From Phlegmacium glaucopus (Eukaryota; Basidiomycota; Agaricomycetes; Agaricales; Cortinariaceae): a DNA stretch of 64,000 bases. The notes under the pieces are model-generated. The model was not told the origin of the DNA and did no database searches. It saw only the letters and a program-made list of their open reading frames with translations. Location of the stretch: positions 633,529-697,528 of the forward strand of contig MU130698.1 in NCBI GenBank assembly GCA_015039465.1. Reading direction: 5' to 3'. Each line of letters opens with the position of its first letter. The first letter of the stretch is position 1. Below, in pieces: positions 33,931 to 45,910 of this stretch. The position numbers were made by a program, and so were the translations under genes.

Positions 33931-36089
33931 TTACAATATTTCGAACAGAAAGGAGCATACCTTTGAGCTCCTCAGCTTTCGGGGGCTTAAAGGATCTCCA
34001 GATGGAGTATCCTCAACATAGGGCCGCTTTGCTCGCCCAAGAGGAAGGTACAATGATGAAGTTGATGGTGTAGTCACAGGTATAACAGTCACAGGTCGGC
34101 AGAAACTTGTCCAGAAGTTGTCGTATGTCTGAGTATCGAGATTGGTAGATGTTGGGCCCAGAATTAATGGAAGGGAAGTGGGAGGTGTGGAAATTGGGGC
34201 AATATCCAGCAAGGGAAACAAATCAGGCTCAGACACATGACGAGCCTGTTTTTTGCGTCCTGGAGGTGCTTGCATTGAAGAAAAAGTATCTCGAAGCTCG
34301 GTTACAACTGAAAATAGGCGGGCTTCATGGACAGAGAGGAGATGGAGGTCGTTTATGTAGGGGGAAAGGTCAGCAGGCAATTTTATACGGGCAAAGTTGT
34401 CAAGGATATTCTTGATGTGGGCATTGGGGAGAAATGCGAGTGGTGGAAGGAAATCGACTTCATCATGCAGCTCTTCCCAGAGCAGGTGACGAAATTGTTG
34501 CAATCGAATTGTTCCCACCTTGGTCATCTTCTCTGTGAGTCGAAGGCCATAGGGATGGAAAGTAGAGTTTGAGCAGTACATCGAACTGCAGGCAATGGAG
34601 GTTCGGGTTGGCAGGCTGAACCACTGCAAGTGCACTGCGGAGGTACAAGTGGTGGGGGGTTCTTTGTACAAGTCTCACAAAAGCAAGGACTGTCAGCGAT
34701 AGGGTTGTCGTAGAGGGTATCTTCACAAGCAGGATAGCAGGGTGCTACAAGGAGTCGAGCTTCGCCAATATGTAGGCCTTGTTCAACATGTTTCCCACCA
34801 TCGTGAGAGGGCCACTTTACCACCATCCTCTTTGCCTTATCTAGTGTTGCCTTTGTGACATAAGTGATCCCTCGTGGATTTCTTACTTCCCCGCCAGGTC
34901 TTCCTGCCCTTCCTTTACGCTGCTTTCCATGATTGGGATGCCTGCAATCAAGATCGATGACATCTTCTACATTTGGAAAGTCAATCCCGACAACAAGCGC
35001 ATCCGTTGCCACAATGACTTGAAGGTTGGGGTCCTCGACAAAAAGACGCCGAGTATCTGCATTATAGTTTGAGAAACAAAGAGAATTATAAATCCGTACA
35101 AGTTTATGTGGTGCTTTATAGTAGTAGTAAATACGAAGCCGAAAGCATAGCGCAAAGTTAGGACAATATATGAGGGTTTTTCGGTTACCTTCAATAACCC
35201 AGTCAAGATCTGGAAATGTCCATCCAGATAGGCCATGTCGCAACACTCGATAAATGTCTTGAACATCCCGACGGATGTTGGAATGACGCTGGAAGAAGAA
35301 AGTGCCTGGGGTGAAGCCAAGGGTTTTGAGGAGTTCAGTAGTTTCCTGACCTGCCAGTAGTGTTGCTGTCAAGCCGATGATGATTGTACCACGGGGCATA
35401 CGGGCATGGACAAGGGCAATATGACGAAAGGCATCCCGGAATGATGGATCGCCCCAGTCTTGCACTAAATGTACCTCGTCAATTCCGAGGAGGCAAAGCC
35501 GCAATGTAAATACACGGTTCTGGAGGAGACGGTTGAAGGGTTGTGAGGAGAGGAGTTCAGGTGAGAGGAGAATGACAGTGGCGTCCTCAACGCATTCCTG
35601 CCAAAGGTTGCGATTACTTTTCCTGGCGAAGGCAAGGGTGTCTTCGTTGATTGCAATGGCGGAAATCTTGAGGCTGAGGAACTTCTTCTCCTGTGATTGA
35701 TAGTCAGAAGGACTCAAACTGAAAATATTTTATTTACGCACCATTTCCTCTTCAAGACCCTTCGTCGGGAACACAATCACCATGGCAGGATTCTGAGGGA
35801 ACTTCCTTTTCAACTGAGCACAGGGAGGTGACATCTTCTCCAGAGCTTTGAGTAGGAGGATGTACCCAAAGAAGTACCCAGTTTTTCCACCACCTGTAGG
35901 AGCAACAGCTAAGACGTGGATACCATCCACAGCCTTGCAAACACCTTCGAGGACATAGTCATGGATGTCATGAGGAAGCTGAGGGCGAATAAGCTCTCGT
36001 GCAAGCTGCAAACCTTCAGGATTACTCAGGCTGATTCCTACAGAAAGGGACATAGGATAGAAGGTCGCAGCTTGCACGGAAACAGACAA
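33931..36089 (-). CDS. RecQ-like DEAD-box ATP-dependent DNA helicase of transposon B
   Basis: Start at 36089; intron 35691-35741 (51 bp). Motifs in order: Walker A VAPTGGGKTGYFFGY, VIVFPTKGLEEEM, ATVILLSPELLSS, DEVH box LLGIDEVHLVQDWG, motif III IIGLTATLLAG, then the RecA2 domain with KTLIYCPNFALCF, VIVATDALVVGIDFPNVEDV and motif VI QRKGRAGRPGG. A cysteine cluster follows (CYPACEDTLY ... CFCETCTK ... CTCSGSAC), likely zinc binding. The C-terminal 200 residues (VGTIRLQQFRHLLWEELHD onward) are in another frame, reached by an unresolved short intron or an indel near 34540-34640. All ATPase motifs are present, so the helicase core could be active. Its placement in the element suggests a part in unwinding transposon ends or repairing donor sites. 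Confidence 0.85.
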
Positions 36090-36251
36090 AACGAGTGGAG
36101 GGAAGTGAGATGAGATTGTTGATCAGAGATTAACGCGACGCGTCGGAACATGTGCGTGCCGCACCTCGGCGATCGGTCGGAGTGTCAAATACAGCCACTT
36201 TTTGAGGCTAACGGTATCGCATCAGCAACGGGTGCAAGGCTAGTGTAAACC

Positions 36252-37570
36252 GCGTTCGAGTGATGCCACGTGACTTGTCAGCTGTACGCCCTCGGCATTA
36301 TCGTCCTCCGATCTCGTACATCCCCCCTGACCATCGGAGAATAAGTCATCCCAACGGCCCGTAAAATTATGGTCACTGGTCAGCATCTTTTGTAAGATGT
36401 AGGCAGACGTACTACGTAGGGGTATGAGTTCTGGAGGATCGGCTGCTGAGAGCACCACGTAAATCAACACATCATAACTGATATTAAAGTAGTTTTCCCT
36501 TCAGTTAACGAGAGATAACCGATGGCGGTAGGGTCTTATCCCGAAGACCATGTAGAGGAAGCGTCAGTACATCAATTGTCGATGGGAATTGATCGATTGA
36601 TCGATTGATCCCAGATCAATGAGGTATCCACATTTTTGAACATCTTCGGGCGTTATCTACTTATTCTAGCCACAATTTTCCTGTGCAACAGTTACGTTCC
36701 AAGTGTAGAAACCTTGTTTTGAAAAATTCTCCTCCCGTATAGTCCTATCTGGCGACTTTAATGTACCTACATGGACATTTGAGAACCCTTCTTTTTTCCA
36801 GTTACAGAAGATCAGGCGTACGCGTCAACTTCTATTTATGGGATTATACACACAGGCCTGTATGGACCCGAAGCATTTACGAAAGCCCACCTTTCGACCA
36901 TCCTTGTCGAAATCCATGTAAATGCAACACAGTTATACTGTCGAGGCCAAAATCCGGCCTCAACTGTTCTCAAAGCGCGAATGACATGTACAAGATTGAA
37001 AGGTTGGCTGTGCCTGAGGTCAGAACACAAAGCAGATGGAGCCGCCGGGTGGGCGGGATCGTTTGCTTGGTGAACATACTTATCATGTGGCTAGACAGGA
37101 GACTTCGCGATGGAATTGGCTATTTATTAATGATGAAGTATGTAATGTAAATGTAAAGAATCAATTAGACATGCGTGACAACGAAAGAGATTATTATCAT
37201 TAAGAGAGGGCGATGTCACATGTGGGTGAAAGTAGCAAGTATTAGTTGAAAATTTGAGTCAAAGATTGTGCAGGACATGCTTAAGAGTTTGTAGGAGGAA
37301 GTGAAAGAGGTGGAGGGCCATGGAAACGGTGACTCGCGGTTCTCGCACTATGCAAGACACATGTCCGGTGACCCAATCTAGCTATACCCCCATTTCGATT
37401 CTGTCCGTTTTAGAACTGGCCTCAATAAATAATCTGGGGTCCTGACTACGACTCCAACCTCTGAGAATTGTTATCCAGTCTGACATCTATGTAAGACTTA
37501 TAAAGGAAAGCCTGTTGCTAAGTTCCCATATCTGAGCTACTTGCGAGCTCATCCCCCACAATCTTCCGCA
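36252..37570. other. No gene recognised
   Basis: The right flank of element B. A 129-codon plus frame (36761-37150) has no family likeness. 36590-36612 is a small GATCGATT tandem repeat. The last 200 bp would hold the promoter of the next gene. Confidence 0.4.
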
Positions 37571-39563
37571 ATGTCGGCACATTTGGATAGCACGTCAGTC
37601 TCGTTCGTCTGACAATGCGTACACATCGATGATATTTCTTATTATAGCTATGGTGCAGCTTTCGTCGGCATGGTCGTCGCAGCAATGTATGTTTCTCATC
37701 TGCTCGTTTTCAGAGATGGTTCTGAGCGATTTCGATAGCTTATATGGAGGTACATAAACTGCCGTGCCAAATCATGGGCTACGATCTCATCCACCTCTCC
37801 AGTTTCTTGCCTTCAAGCTTTGTATTACTTTACAAATCAGAATGACCCTTGGTATATTAAGCTTACAGTAAGGAGGTCGATTTATGTCTGCTACGATTTT
37901 GAATTATCCCCAGGTCATTGTTGTTATGGTTCTTGATACCATCAATCAAGTTTCGGTCTCACACCTGGGTATGTATCTCCCTAACCGTAACGCTTCTGGG
38001 GCGACATTGATTGACCTGGCTATTACAGTCTACACGTATACTATCACGTTCTGGGGAGATCTAGGGCAACCCTTAATTGTCTGGTGAGAGTTCTGTAAAA
38101 TATTTGGAGCAAATTTTCATCTTCCGTACATAGGAGTTTAGGGGTGAGGTTTGTCCAGTGACTATTTTCTTTGTTTGCTCACTATTATACAGATCGCAGT
38201 CGTAGTTACTGTTAGTAACAATCTACATTCAAAAAATAAAATGATTTATTGATTTCTCTATGCAGGGGATGACGGCGTTCGTAGTACAAAGGTGCGTTCA
38301 GCCGTTACATTCATTGAGGACTGCGCCAAATATCGGGATGACACTCCTACAGCTTCCTTACGATGCGCATCTGGCGACGTACGTTCTCGTATCATATCAC
38401 CACCCTTGTTCATCGATGTCAATATTCCTACAGTGAGCGGTCGAAATATATATTTAACCGGTAGCTCGGTGAGTGGTGTCGTTAGCTGACTTCCAATATT
38501 GCCTTCTGACGTACCGACTGTTGTCAACAAAAGATGACACTGGTGGTTGTCAGTTTCGGTATGACCGCTTTCTTTTTTGGATGGAGCATATTGATCTCAG
38601 TTGATACACAGGCAGTTTTATCTGTACGTTATATTACATGCCGAGTTTCAGTCATGATTTAACTCATAACCTGAAGTCTACATTGCCAAGGCGTCAGTAG
38701 AGTTACCTCGCCTACTTAAGGTTCAAGTTGCTCACTTTTCCTTCAGCATTCATCTCAAAGATTTAGCCTCCCTCTCGAAAATCAAGGTAAGGGATCCATC
38801 TATATACCATAACATTCTATACCGATACCATTTTCTCCAGAACGAAGCCATTGCCGTCAACATCCTCGGAGCTGCCACTGATTTACTAATCGCAGCTATA
38901 CTCTGCATCCTGTTAAACTTGTCGCGTACCGGATTCCAAAAGTGAAGTCACTTCTTCTCTATAACCTCCAAAACTCATCTTGGACGATTTTCATATTTAC
39001 TCAGATCAGATACCGTCATCAACAAATTGGTATATATTTTCCTGTTCTGTTCTCTCCTTTATGTTATAAATCAAAATATATTTGCAGATCTTATTCTCGG
39101 TCAATACGGGTTTAATCACTAGGTGAGCAGAAGTAATCATTAGTTATATGATAACTTGGCTCATTAAGTGTACGACACCTACATGTAGCCTTTGTGCCCT
39201 GGCTTCTATGATTGCTGTGTGTACTTTCTTTTCATCCTCAATTCGAGCGTCTTGGCCCAGACACTTTCTTAGATTATCGTTGCCAGCAACAGTTTCATTT
39301 ACATCACATTCTTCTTCTGCCTTGGTCGTCGTAAGTACTCTAAGTTACTATATCGAACTCATCAACGATCGCTTACCAGCTTTGCAGTGTACACCAACTC
39401 GCTGCTCTCCACACTTAACGCTCGTGAGATGATACGAGGCAGAAGTGATGGGGGCTCGGTGGACGCGATGTCGCTCTCATTACGAGACTTGTCCAAGAAG
39501 GGATCGACGCAGGCAAATTACATATATTTACTCGTGGTCGACGTCTCTCTGATTTTTCGTTGA
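37571..39563 (+). CDS. DUF6534 membrane protein
   Basis: Start ATG 37571, stop 39561-39563, split into about a dozen short exons. Pieces in order: MSAHLDSTYGAAFVGMVVAAM, LYGVSCLQALYYFTNQNDPWYIKLT, VIVVMVLDTINQVSVSHL, VYTYTITFWGDLGQPLIVW, GMTAFVVQ, LSGRNIYLTGS, MTLVVVSFG, NEAIAVNILGAATDLLIAA, ILLNLSRTGFQKSDTVINKL, ILFSVNTGLITS, LCALASMIAVCTFF and finally YTNSLLSTLNAREMIRG. This is the seven-helix DUF6534 plan with the typical (Y/V)xNSLLxTLNAR end. Function unknown, often in multicopy in mushrooms. Individual exon edges are hand-placed, and the segments around 38170-38300 and 38690-38790 are the least certain; a decayed allele cannot be excluded. Confidence 0.78.
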
Positions 39564-40900
39564 TATTCTAGCATCAAAATATATCTATAAAAATCGATAC
39601 CAGCACCTCAAAATCCCATTCTGATAATCTCCTTAAACTTCATGAAGAGATTTCAGAGGGTCAGCATTTGTGATTTTGTGATAACCGATTTCTGACTTAC
39701 TTTCAACCTATATTCAGAGGCCTAGTACTTATAATGGCGAAGATAATACTGGGAAGGAGTCGGATTAACGCCAGAAAGGCTTTCCAGTAGGAAAAAGGAT
39801 CTCCCTGTTGTATTTAAAGATTACGCCTCCCGGAGGTAGACAGACCCTATATTCCTGCTATTTAAAGTAGGTGTGGTTTTTTATTTAAATAATCGCAATC
39901 AGTGTGATTTTTGGGACTTTTTCCTCGTCTGGAAGGAGTTCTTCTGGACGTACTCACGAGCAAGCTTCGAGGAGCTATGCATGGGCGAACGTCAAGGGAA
40001 AAAATAAGAACAGGCATTCAAGCACTGTATTCATTCCTCATTTATTCTGTGCAAGGCGTACGCCTACAGAGTCCTGCACACTGTAATGGTGCTTATTAAT
40101 ACGAAGCAGTCGTAATTTTGGCGATACGGGTCAGCTGGGAAGTTCCGATTCTAATCACATCGATCGCAATCTACCCGGCGATTCAGCGCTCAGCGTCAAA
40201 ATGTCTGGACAAGACGACACTCCTGAAAGCTACGTCAACGGAATCTTTTTTTTACTCCCCATACTAGACGATTGAAATTTTGATATCGCCGAGTCTCTCC
40301 TTCACCTTCCCATGATGCCTTCGTCTCCTTCCTCTTTTCAAATTCATAAACTATAATAATAAAAAACGAGTATAATTTGAGTATATAATAATTCAGGTTT
40401 CTGTCATAACGTGTGAAATACAGATTATCCTGAGTCAGATCTTCGCGTTCATGCTCAGAGGGGCAATAGTGCATGGGCGGTTGCGACTCGTGCATGCTGC
40501 ATACTATTTTGATACCCGTATACCATATACGGCCGTGTATGAATCACCACCTGCGGCTACGGCATAGGCGTAATAACCGTAGGCATACCTATGGCATTGA
40601 ATAAGATTCTGATTCAAGTACACAATGGCAGTGTTGTCGAAGCCAGTGGATATCCACATGGCATCCATGAAATCCACGAATCGTGGATCGATGGAAGGCC
40701 GCAGCGTCTATGTAGAAGTGAATCTATAGTCTGTCGATTAGTACCATTGATTAACACAGTGATGTTGAAGTCTGGAAATATTATTCTTGATGCCATCGTA
40801 GTCACTGGATAAAATCAATTAAAAATGTTGGCTCACGCACGTCCGCCGAGGTCTCGTGACCGTCTGACCGTACCAATGCCATTCGTTGATTTTTCGTCCA
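39564..40900. other. No gene recognised
   Basis: Only short frames. A minus-strand stretch at 40506-40605 reads AYGYYAYAVAAGGDSY, which is Tyr/Ala-rich and may be a decayed exon, but it has no support on either side. Confidence 0.35.
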
Positions 40901-40909
40901 GGGATTATG

Positions 40910-40966
40910 TAGCCTCGCCAGCCAGTCGTCACATGATCAGTGAAGAACGACGTTCACCGATATAAC
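40910..40966. mobile_element. 57 bp solo terminal module of the TAG-end transposon family, 9 bp TSD GGGATTATG
   Basis: Begins TAGCCTCGCCAGCC and ends GATATAAC, matching base for base in layout the 58 bp left module of element B (30335-30392), and its first half matches the right tip of element C. Perfect GGGATTATG copies at 40901-40909 and 40967-40975 show that exactly this piece was inserted as a unit or was left after a precise internal loss. Confidence 0.82.
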
Positions 40967-40975
40967 GGGATTATG

Positions 40976-43009
40976 ATGTCTACATGAATATTAACGATCC
41001 ATGTGAGGTGGATGCCACATCCACAAGTCTTGCAACACTGCCATAAGTAACCAGGCGCTATTCCTCCAGTGTTTGTGCCGGTTAGGGAACCGTAAGGCCT
41101 CAAACGAAATTCACATTCGGTTACCCAGTAACCCAGAATACACTGAGGTTACATATAAAGCCTTATGTAGCAGTATGTAGCTCGTTAACTATAACTCTAG
41201 GTGTGAGAATCACCATTACAGGGCCCCCAGAACCCTCCACGCGACACATTCGTCGCAACCTTCCCACAGTCTTTACCCAGAGATTCGTTATATGTCGCAA
41301 GTCGACATCAATCTCATGTATTGACCCAACTAACGGGGGGAAGGTTCATTTTTGGCCTTTTTATGTGTATCTGGTCCGGTCCGTAGTTCGGGCCACTTGA
41401 GAACCAGAACCTGATTGTTTTGATTGGATAGCAACATTTTACAAGCCATTTTCCAGGTCTGCTATAACGCAATATCTGCTTTTTGCTTGGAAATGGCATT
41501 TACCAGAAACACTAGAAGTGGATCGTTGTTGGCATATGGACGCTAGCTAATACTGAATATGTAAATCATAGTTTCCAGTCCTAGTACCCAGTATATTTCT
41601 CACCTTCTCATTAAGAAACCTCGGCACGAATCAATCATAAGTTGGCGAAGAAGAGCTCAAATCTAGTATAAATTCAACATAAGAACAAGGGATTAGTATA
41701 GAAGATGAACAGAACACCAAAAACCTTGCCTTGGCTGATGCTAAGGGGTGGGGTGGACACAGCTCGGATGGTGAGGATTGTTAAGAGCGGTAGCAAGGGC
41801 TTGGAATTTAAAATTCATTTTTCCTTTGATGAGACGGTGAGCGGTAGTCTTGAGTTGAAGTATGTACATATAGACAACCGCGAAGGTTCTCAATAAATTC
41901 TAAAGAGGTATAATTCGAGTTGGGACATGAATGAGGAGAGAGAAATCGATCTCGAGGTCGACGGCCTACCATAACAATATCATGATCATCCTAACCATTC
42001 CATGCGATCTTGCAAGTCGTTTAGTTATGTTAGGTTAGATATTGTATTTGTCCAGCCTCCGTTCCCTTCTAGCATGGACTAACCTGTTGCCGTCAAAAGT
42101 CCTCGATAACAGCCAAATTGATTGTGATGAAGAAACCGTGAACGGGTCTAATTTTGAGGGGAAATAGTAGATACTGCAGTCTAAGTCAATGGCAGCCCTG
42201 TCAACGCTATCAAGTTGTCTCACAGAAACGAGCAAAAAATTACATATTTAGATCATAAACTTGATTATAATCTGTCCCATATAATTCAGAAGTTTCCTTT
42301 TGTTGAACGAAAGAAGGTACTTGGTTTGACATCACTGTACTTAGAAGGTCGACTAGAATTCGGGCTTTCTGATGAGCAACCCTCGAATATAGAGAAAAAT
42401 AGCTTAACGCACCAAGAATGGATGTCCTGGAAGATGTTTGTGGCCATCGCTCAGCCGAAGGTTACGTTTGGCCTATATTAACGTTGTGACCAAAGGAATG
42501 GATTTCAAAGAAACGGAAGAGCTTCATTTGAGCGCCTGATGAATTGATATGGTCATACATATTCCAAATATTAGCGCTACGATTCCCCTGAAGGTGAAAG
42601 AAAACTTGTTGAAGCCTGGGCTCGCTGGGCGACTAGGATGTACGGAGGCTATTTGGAAAAATCATGTTTTGGTAACCTTGTGTTGTCCAAATGGAAACAT
42701 TGCCTCATTTATATTTCTGCCACAATGTTCTGACGAACAAAATCGGACCTGTCAACAATGAGAAAAACTTCAAAAAGGACTAGAAATGGATGCCGGGCAT
42801 GGTGAATCGACATCTATATGCTTCTAAGATAAACACGCCGTCCCTGAGATGGCCAAAGATGCAAGTTCATAAAACCAACAGACAGCGATACAAGGTCTGA
42901 CACAACCAGAATAAGGATTATAGAAAGGATCCAACTGTGACGTGTAATTGGACAAGACAGTCGTGATGTGTGAGTCACTGTGACCTACCCCACTTCAACC
43001 TCGACCACC
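40976..43009. other. No gene recognised
   Basis: Short frames only; the ones at 41705-41896, 42215-42481 and 42549-42761 have no recognisable relatives or splice partners. The end of the interval holds the promoter of the MPDU1-like gene. Confidence 0.4.
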
Positions 43010-44116
43010 ATGACTGCCATAACCCAAAATCTACCCTCTTTCATCAAGGACCTTGGAATATCAATAATAGGAAAGGTAACCTCCAATCTAAAACCATCAT
43101 GTTTGTTACTCAATATTATACTGATAGGAATGTTACACGTCGCTGGTCGAAAATCTTAACATCACAGATGTAAAATGTCTAAAGTACTCGCTTTCAAAAG
43201 GGCTAGGGATTGGGATTGTGGTTGGAGGTTCGATTATGAAGGTTCCGCAGATTCTTCTTAGTGAGTTCTTTTGACGATTTACTATTCAATGTGTTGGCGG
43301 CGGGGTGCTGACTGACCCATGTCATGCTCTGCCTTTGCTCGCGCAGTTGTTAACGGCCGTTCGGCACGCGGTCTTTCACTACCTGCCTACATTCTCGAAA
43401 CGCTATCGTATGCCATTACTTTGGCGTATTCATTCAGACATCAGTTCCCATTCTCAACATATGGAGAGAACTTCTTCCTAACCCTCCAAAACACCCTCAT
43501 TACCCTCCTTATTATCTTTTACGCACCTTCTCGCGCTCTGACGGGGAAAAGCGATAACAAATTGCAATCTCTGGTCCTCACTTGTCTCATCACTCTAGTG
43601 GGCTCTGTTGCGTTGTGTTCGATATCAATCGATGTCTTGTCATTGTTGCAGATGACGACTTTACCGCTATCTCTGTTCTCGAAATTACCTCAAATCCGAC
43701 AAAATTCACGATCTCAATCGACTGGTCAACTCTCTGCCTTTGCTGTTATCAGTCAAATCGCAGGCTGTCTAGCACGGTTATTCACCACTGCCACTGAGGT
43801 TGGCGATTCCCTCGTCTCGGCCGGGTTTGCATTGGCCCTCATACTTAATATCATTCTTGGCGCTCAGCTTTGGATGTATTGGGGTCAAGGAGATGTTAAA
43901 GACGAATTTGGGCTTGGTAGGGAAGCGTATAGCGAAGAAAAGGTGAAGAGTTTGAAGCAGAGTTCAGAAGCTGCAACTTGGCAAGTTCATCAACCACGAG
44001 CGGCTCCTCCTACTACTTCTGCGAGTCCGGTTATGAATAATGCTCGTCAGGTATCCACGCCTCCACCAAATAGACCTTCCTCTGCGGGACGGAAATGGGC
44101 ACGGAAGTTAGATTGA
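43010..44116 (+). CDS. MPDU1: Mannose-P-dolichol utilization defect 1 protein (MPDU1/Lec35 orthologue)
   Basis: Start ATG 43010, exon 1 MTAITQNLPSFIKDLGISI, intron to about 43171, exon 2 VKCLKYSLSKGLGIGIVV then GGSIMKVPQILL, intron 43264-43347, and a long last exon to the stop at 44114-44116. The two PQ-loop signatures are clear: KVPQILLIVNGRSARGLSL and SKLPQIRQNSRSQSTGQLS. Between and around them are seven hydrophobic segments (for example LITLLIIFYAP, LALILNIILGAQLWMYWG). The length is normal for the family. The protein sits in the ER membrane and is needed for use of dolichol-phosphate-mannose and -glucose in N-glycan, GPI and O-mannose synthesis. The C-terminal tail is Ser/Pro-rich and species specific. 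Confidence 0.93.
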
Positions 44117-44438
44117 TTCTTTGCTCTGCAGTTGTTGGGTTGATAAAAGATTAGATGGTGGCGGTATCAAAAGTACTGTGATTTGATGAGTATATCCACT
44201 AGTATTCTAATTTTATGCGGAGTATTGTATGTATTATATATGAGGCGAGACAACAAAGGGAGCCTGTTTTCTTGACAATATTGTAACGCTATAGAGCAAA
44301 GCTGAATCAGACCGTATTGAGAGTTCCACTGTCTCACTAGCTGAGTGCACTGGCTAAGTCGAAGAATATGTATACATTTGATTTCATCGAGTTTTAACAC
44401 TGGTCGTCCTTTACAATATGGTCTGTGACCATATTTAT
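44117..44438. other. 3' intergenic space between convergent genes
   Basis: Short space between the MPDU1-like gene and the aminotransferase on the other strand; only chance frames. Confidence 0.5.
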
Positions 44439-45910
44439 TTAATTTTCCATACTCCACCCGAATGACTTTTCACATTCTGCCAAACGCTCGCACACCTTCT
44501 TGACGTTGCCATCATCCACATTCGCAACCGAAAATCGTATCCATCTGTCGGCGCCTTCATTGTCACTGCACTCTCCTCTGAAAAAACTGCCAGGAAGAAC
44601 CAAAACTCCCATATCCTGCGCCAATCTTTTACACACCGTCTCAGAATCAACATTCTGGAACGGATGCCTCACAAACGCGAAATAACCCCCTTCAACCTTT
44701 GCACCGACTTTCCATCTCTTTGGTAAGTTCTCTGAAAATAGCATATGTCGTGCTTTCAAGCTGGCTGCCGTATCTTGTAAAAACGTCCTAAGTTCTGGGA
44801 GAAGAGGCGCTAATGCGAGCTGGACAGGACGAGGGGGGCAGATTTGGACTGTGTCTAGTATAGATTTAAGAGAGCTGTTGAGAAGGAAAGGGGAGGCAAC
44901 TATGGCGCCGAGTCGATGCCCGGGAAGACAGTATGATTTGGAGAATGAGAAGAGGTGGATGAAGGTGGAACGCCAGGAGGTAGATGTGAAGAGATAGTGA
45001 GGAGGAGAGTTGGTAGTGGTGAGGAAATCGCGGTACGTTTCGTCTATTATGAGAGCTAGGTTTTTCTCTCGAGCTAGCTCGGAAAATTCTGAGATCAAAG
45101 ATGGCGAGTAGGTCGCGCCTGTCTATAGTAGAAAGGTCTTGATGTTCAGTTCTAGAGTAGAAGCGGTGAACTTACTGGGTTGTTGGGAGTGATTAGTACG
45201 ATGGCTCTTGTCTTTGGGGTGATAAGATCTCTGCATCGTTCAACGGACGGCATAAATCCACTTTCCGGGAGAGTTTTCAATGCTACAGTTTTGATCCCTA
45301 GTAGATTGAGCGCCATTCTTAATACGATTCAATGTCATATGCTGTGAAATCATAGGAAAACTCTTACTCACTGATGATTGAAATACCTGCGATAACATCC
45401 AGGATTCAGTTAATAAAATGGAAACTTGAACAAGGAATAAACTACTGACCATGGCACAGGCAACACTACTTCATCCCCAGCATCAGCAAGCGCCATTATA
45501 GCAGCAACAAACGCCAAGTTACACCCAGCAGTCAAGGCGACGTCATCTACACTCAAATTGGCACCGACTCCATACACACATTTCATCTGCTCCACCAAGG
45601 CTTTCCGCATACCCAACTCGCCATCCCAAAGAGAATACCCGAAGCTCCCAGGTGAGGATGAAGTGATGGCTAGCGCGTCTTGCACGCACTTTGGTGGGGG
45701 GATCCCAGGCGCTCCTTGGGACATATCCAGTAAGGGACGGCTGGCGGATGATGGGTATTTAAGTGCCCATTCGTATGCTCGGGGGATCCTTCGTATATCA
45801 GTGAGAAATCTTTCAGAAATCCATGGACAATAGAAAAGCTTTACTTACGGAGGTGATATTGTAGTCAGAGCAGCTCTAGACAGTCGAAAGCCCAAAGGAG
45901 AAGTAGCCAT
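44439..45910 (-). CDS. PLP-dependent aminotransferase, class I/II
   Basis: Start at 45910 with MATSPLGFRLSRAALTTI; three or so introns (about 45780-45848, 45130-45180, 45370-45450). Motifs: LDMSQGAPGIPPPKCVQDA, FGYSLWDGELGMRKALV, TAGCNLAFVAAIMALADAGDEV, VLITPNNPTGATYSPSLI (the NPTG cofactor-site motif), ALIIDETYRDFL (Asp that contacts the pyridine nitrogen, then Tyr) and FSFSKSYCLPGHRLGA with the PLP lysine in SKSY. The C-terminal domain runs to FRGECSDNEGADRWIRFSV, whose Arg would bind the substrate carboxylate, and ends SFGWSMEN. About 400 residues, a normal length. It transfers amino groups between an amino acid and a 2-oxo acid in the cytosol; the exact substrate (aromatic, kynurenine or alanine type) cannot be decided by eye. 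Confidence 0.92.

Larger units (their letters stand above)
30335..36242. mobile_element. TAG-end transposon B, 5908 bp, encoding DUF6589 protein and RecQ-like helicase; 9 bp TSD GTGTAAACC
   Basis: Perfect 9 bp duplications GTGTAAACC at 30326-30334 and 36243-36251. Right tip (complement) TAGCCTTGCACCCGTTGC, then TGATGCGA. At the left, a 58 bp module starting TAGCCTCGCAAGCC and ending GATATAAC (30335-30392) precedes a second copy of the tip, GCCTGGTACCCGTTGC then TGATGGGA (30393-30416). The inverted repeat is therefore present on both sides but is capped by the extra module on the left. The two genes fill the element convergently, with 49 bp between their stops and about 150 bp from each gene start to the nearer end. 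A 9 bp duplication is usual for Mutator-like elements, but I see no MULE transposase. Confidence 0.85.

Noticed and set aside
34149..34572. Plus-strand frames of 80-88 codons
   Set aside because: They are antisense shadows of the helicase C-terminus.
30335..36242. Helitron, because a helicase is encoded
   Set aside because: There is no Rep domain, the ends are inverted repeats, and there is a 9 bp duplication; Helitrons duplicate nothing and insert between A and T.
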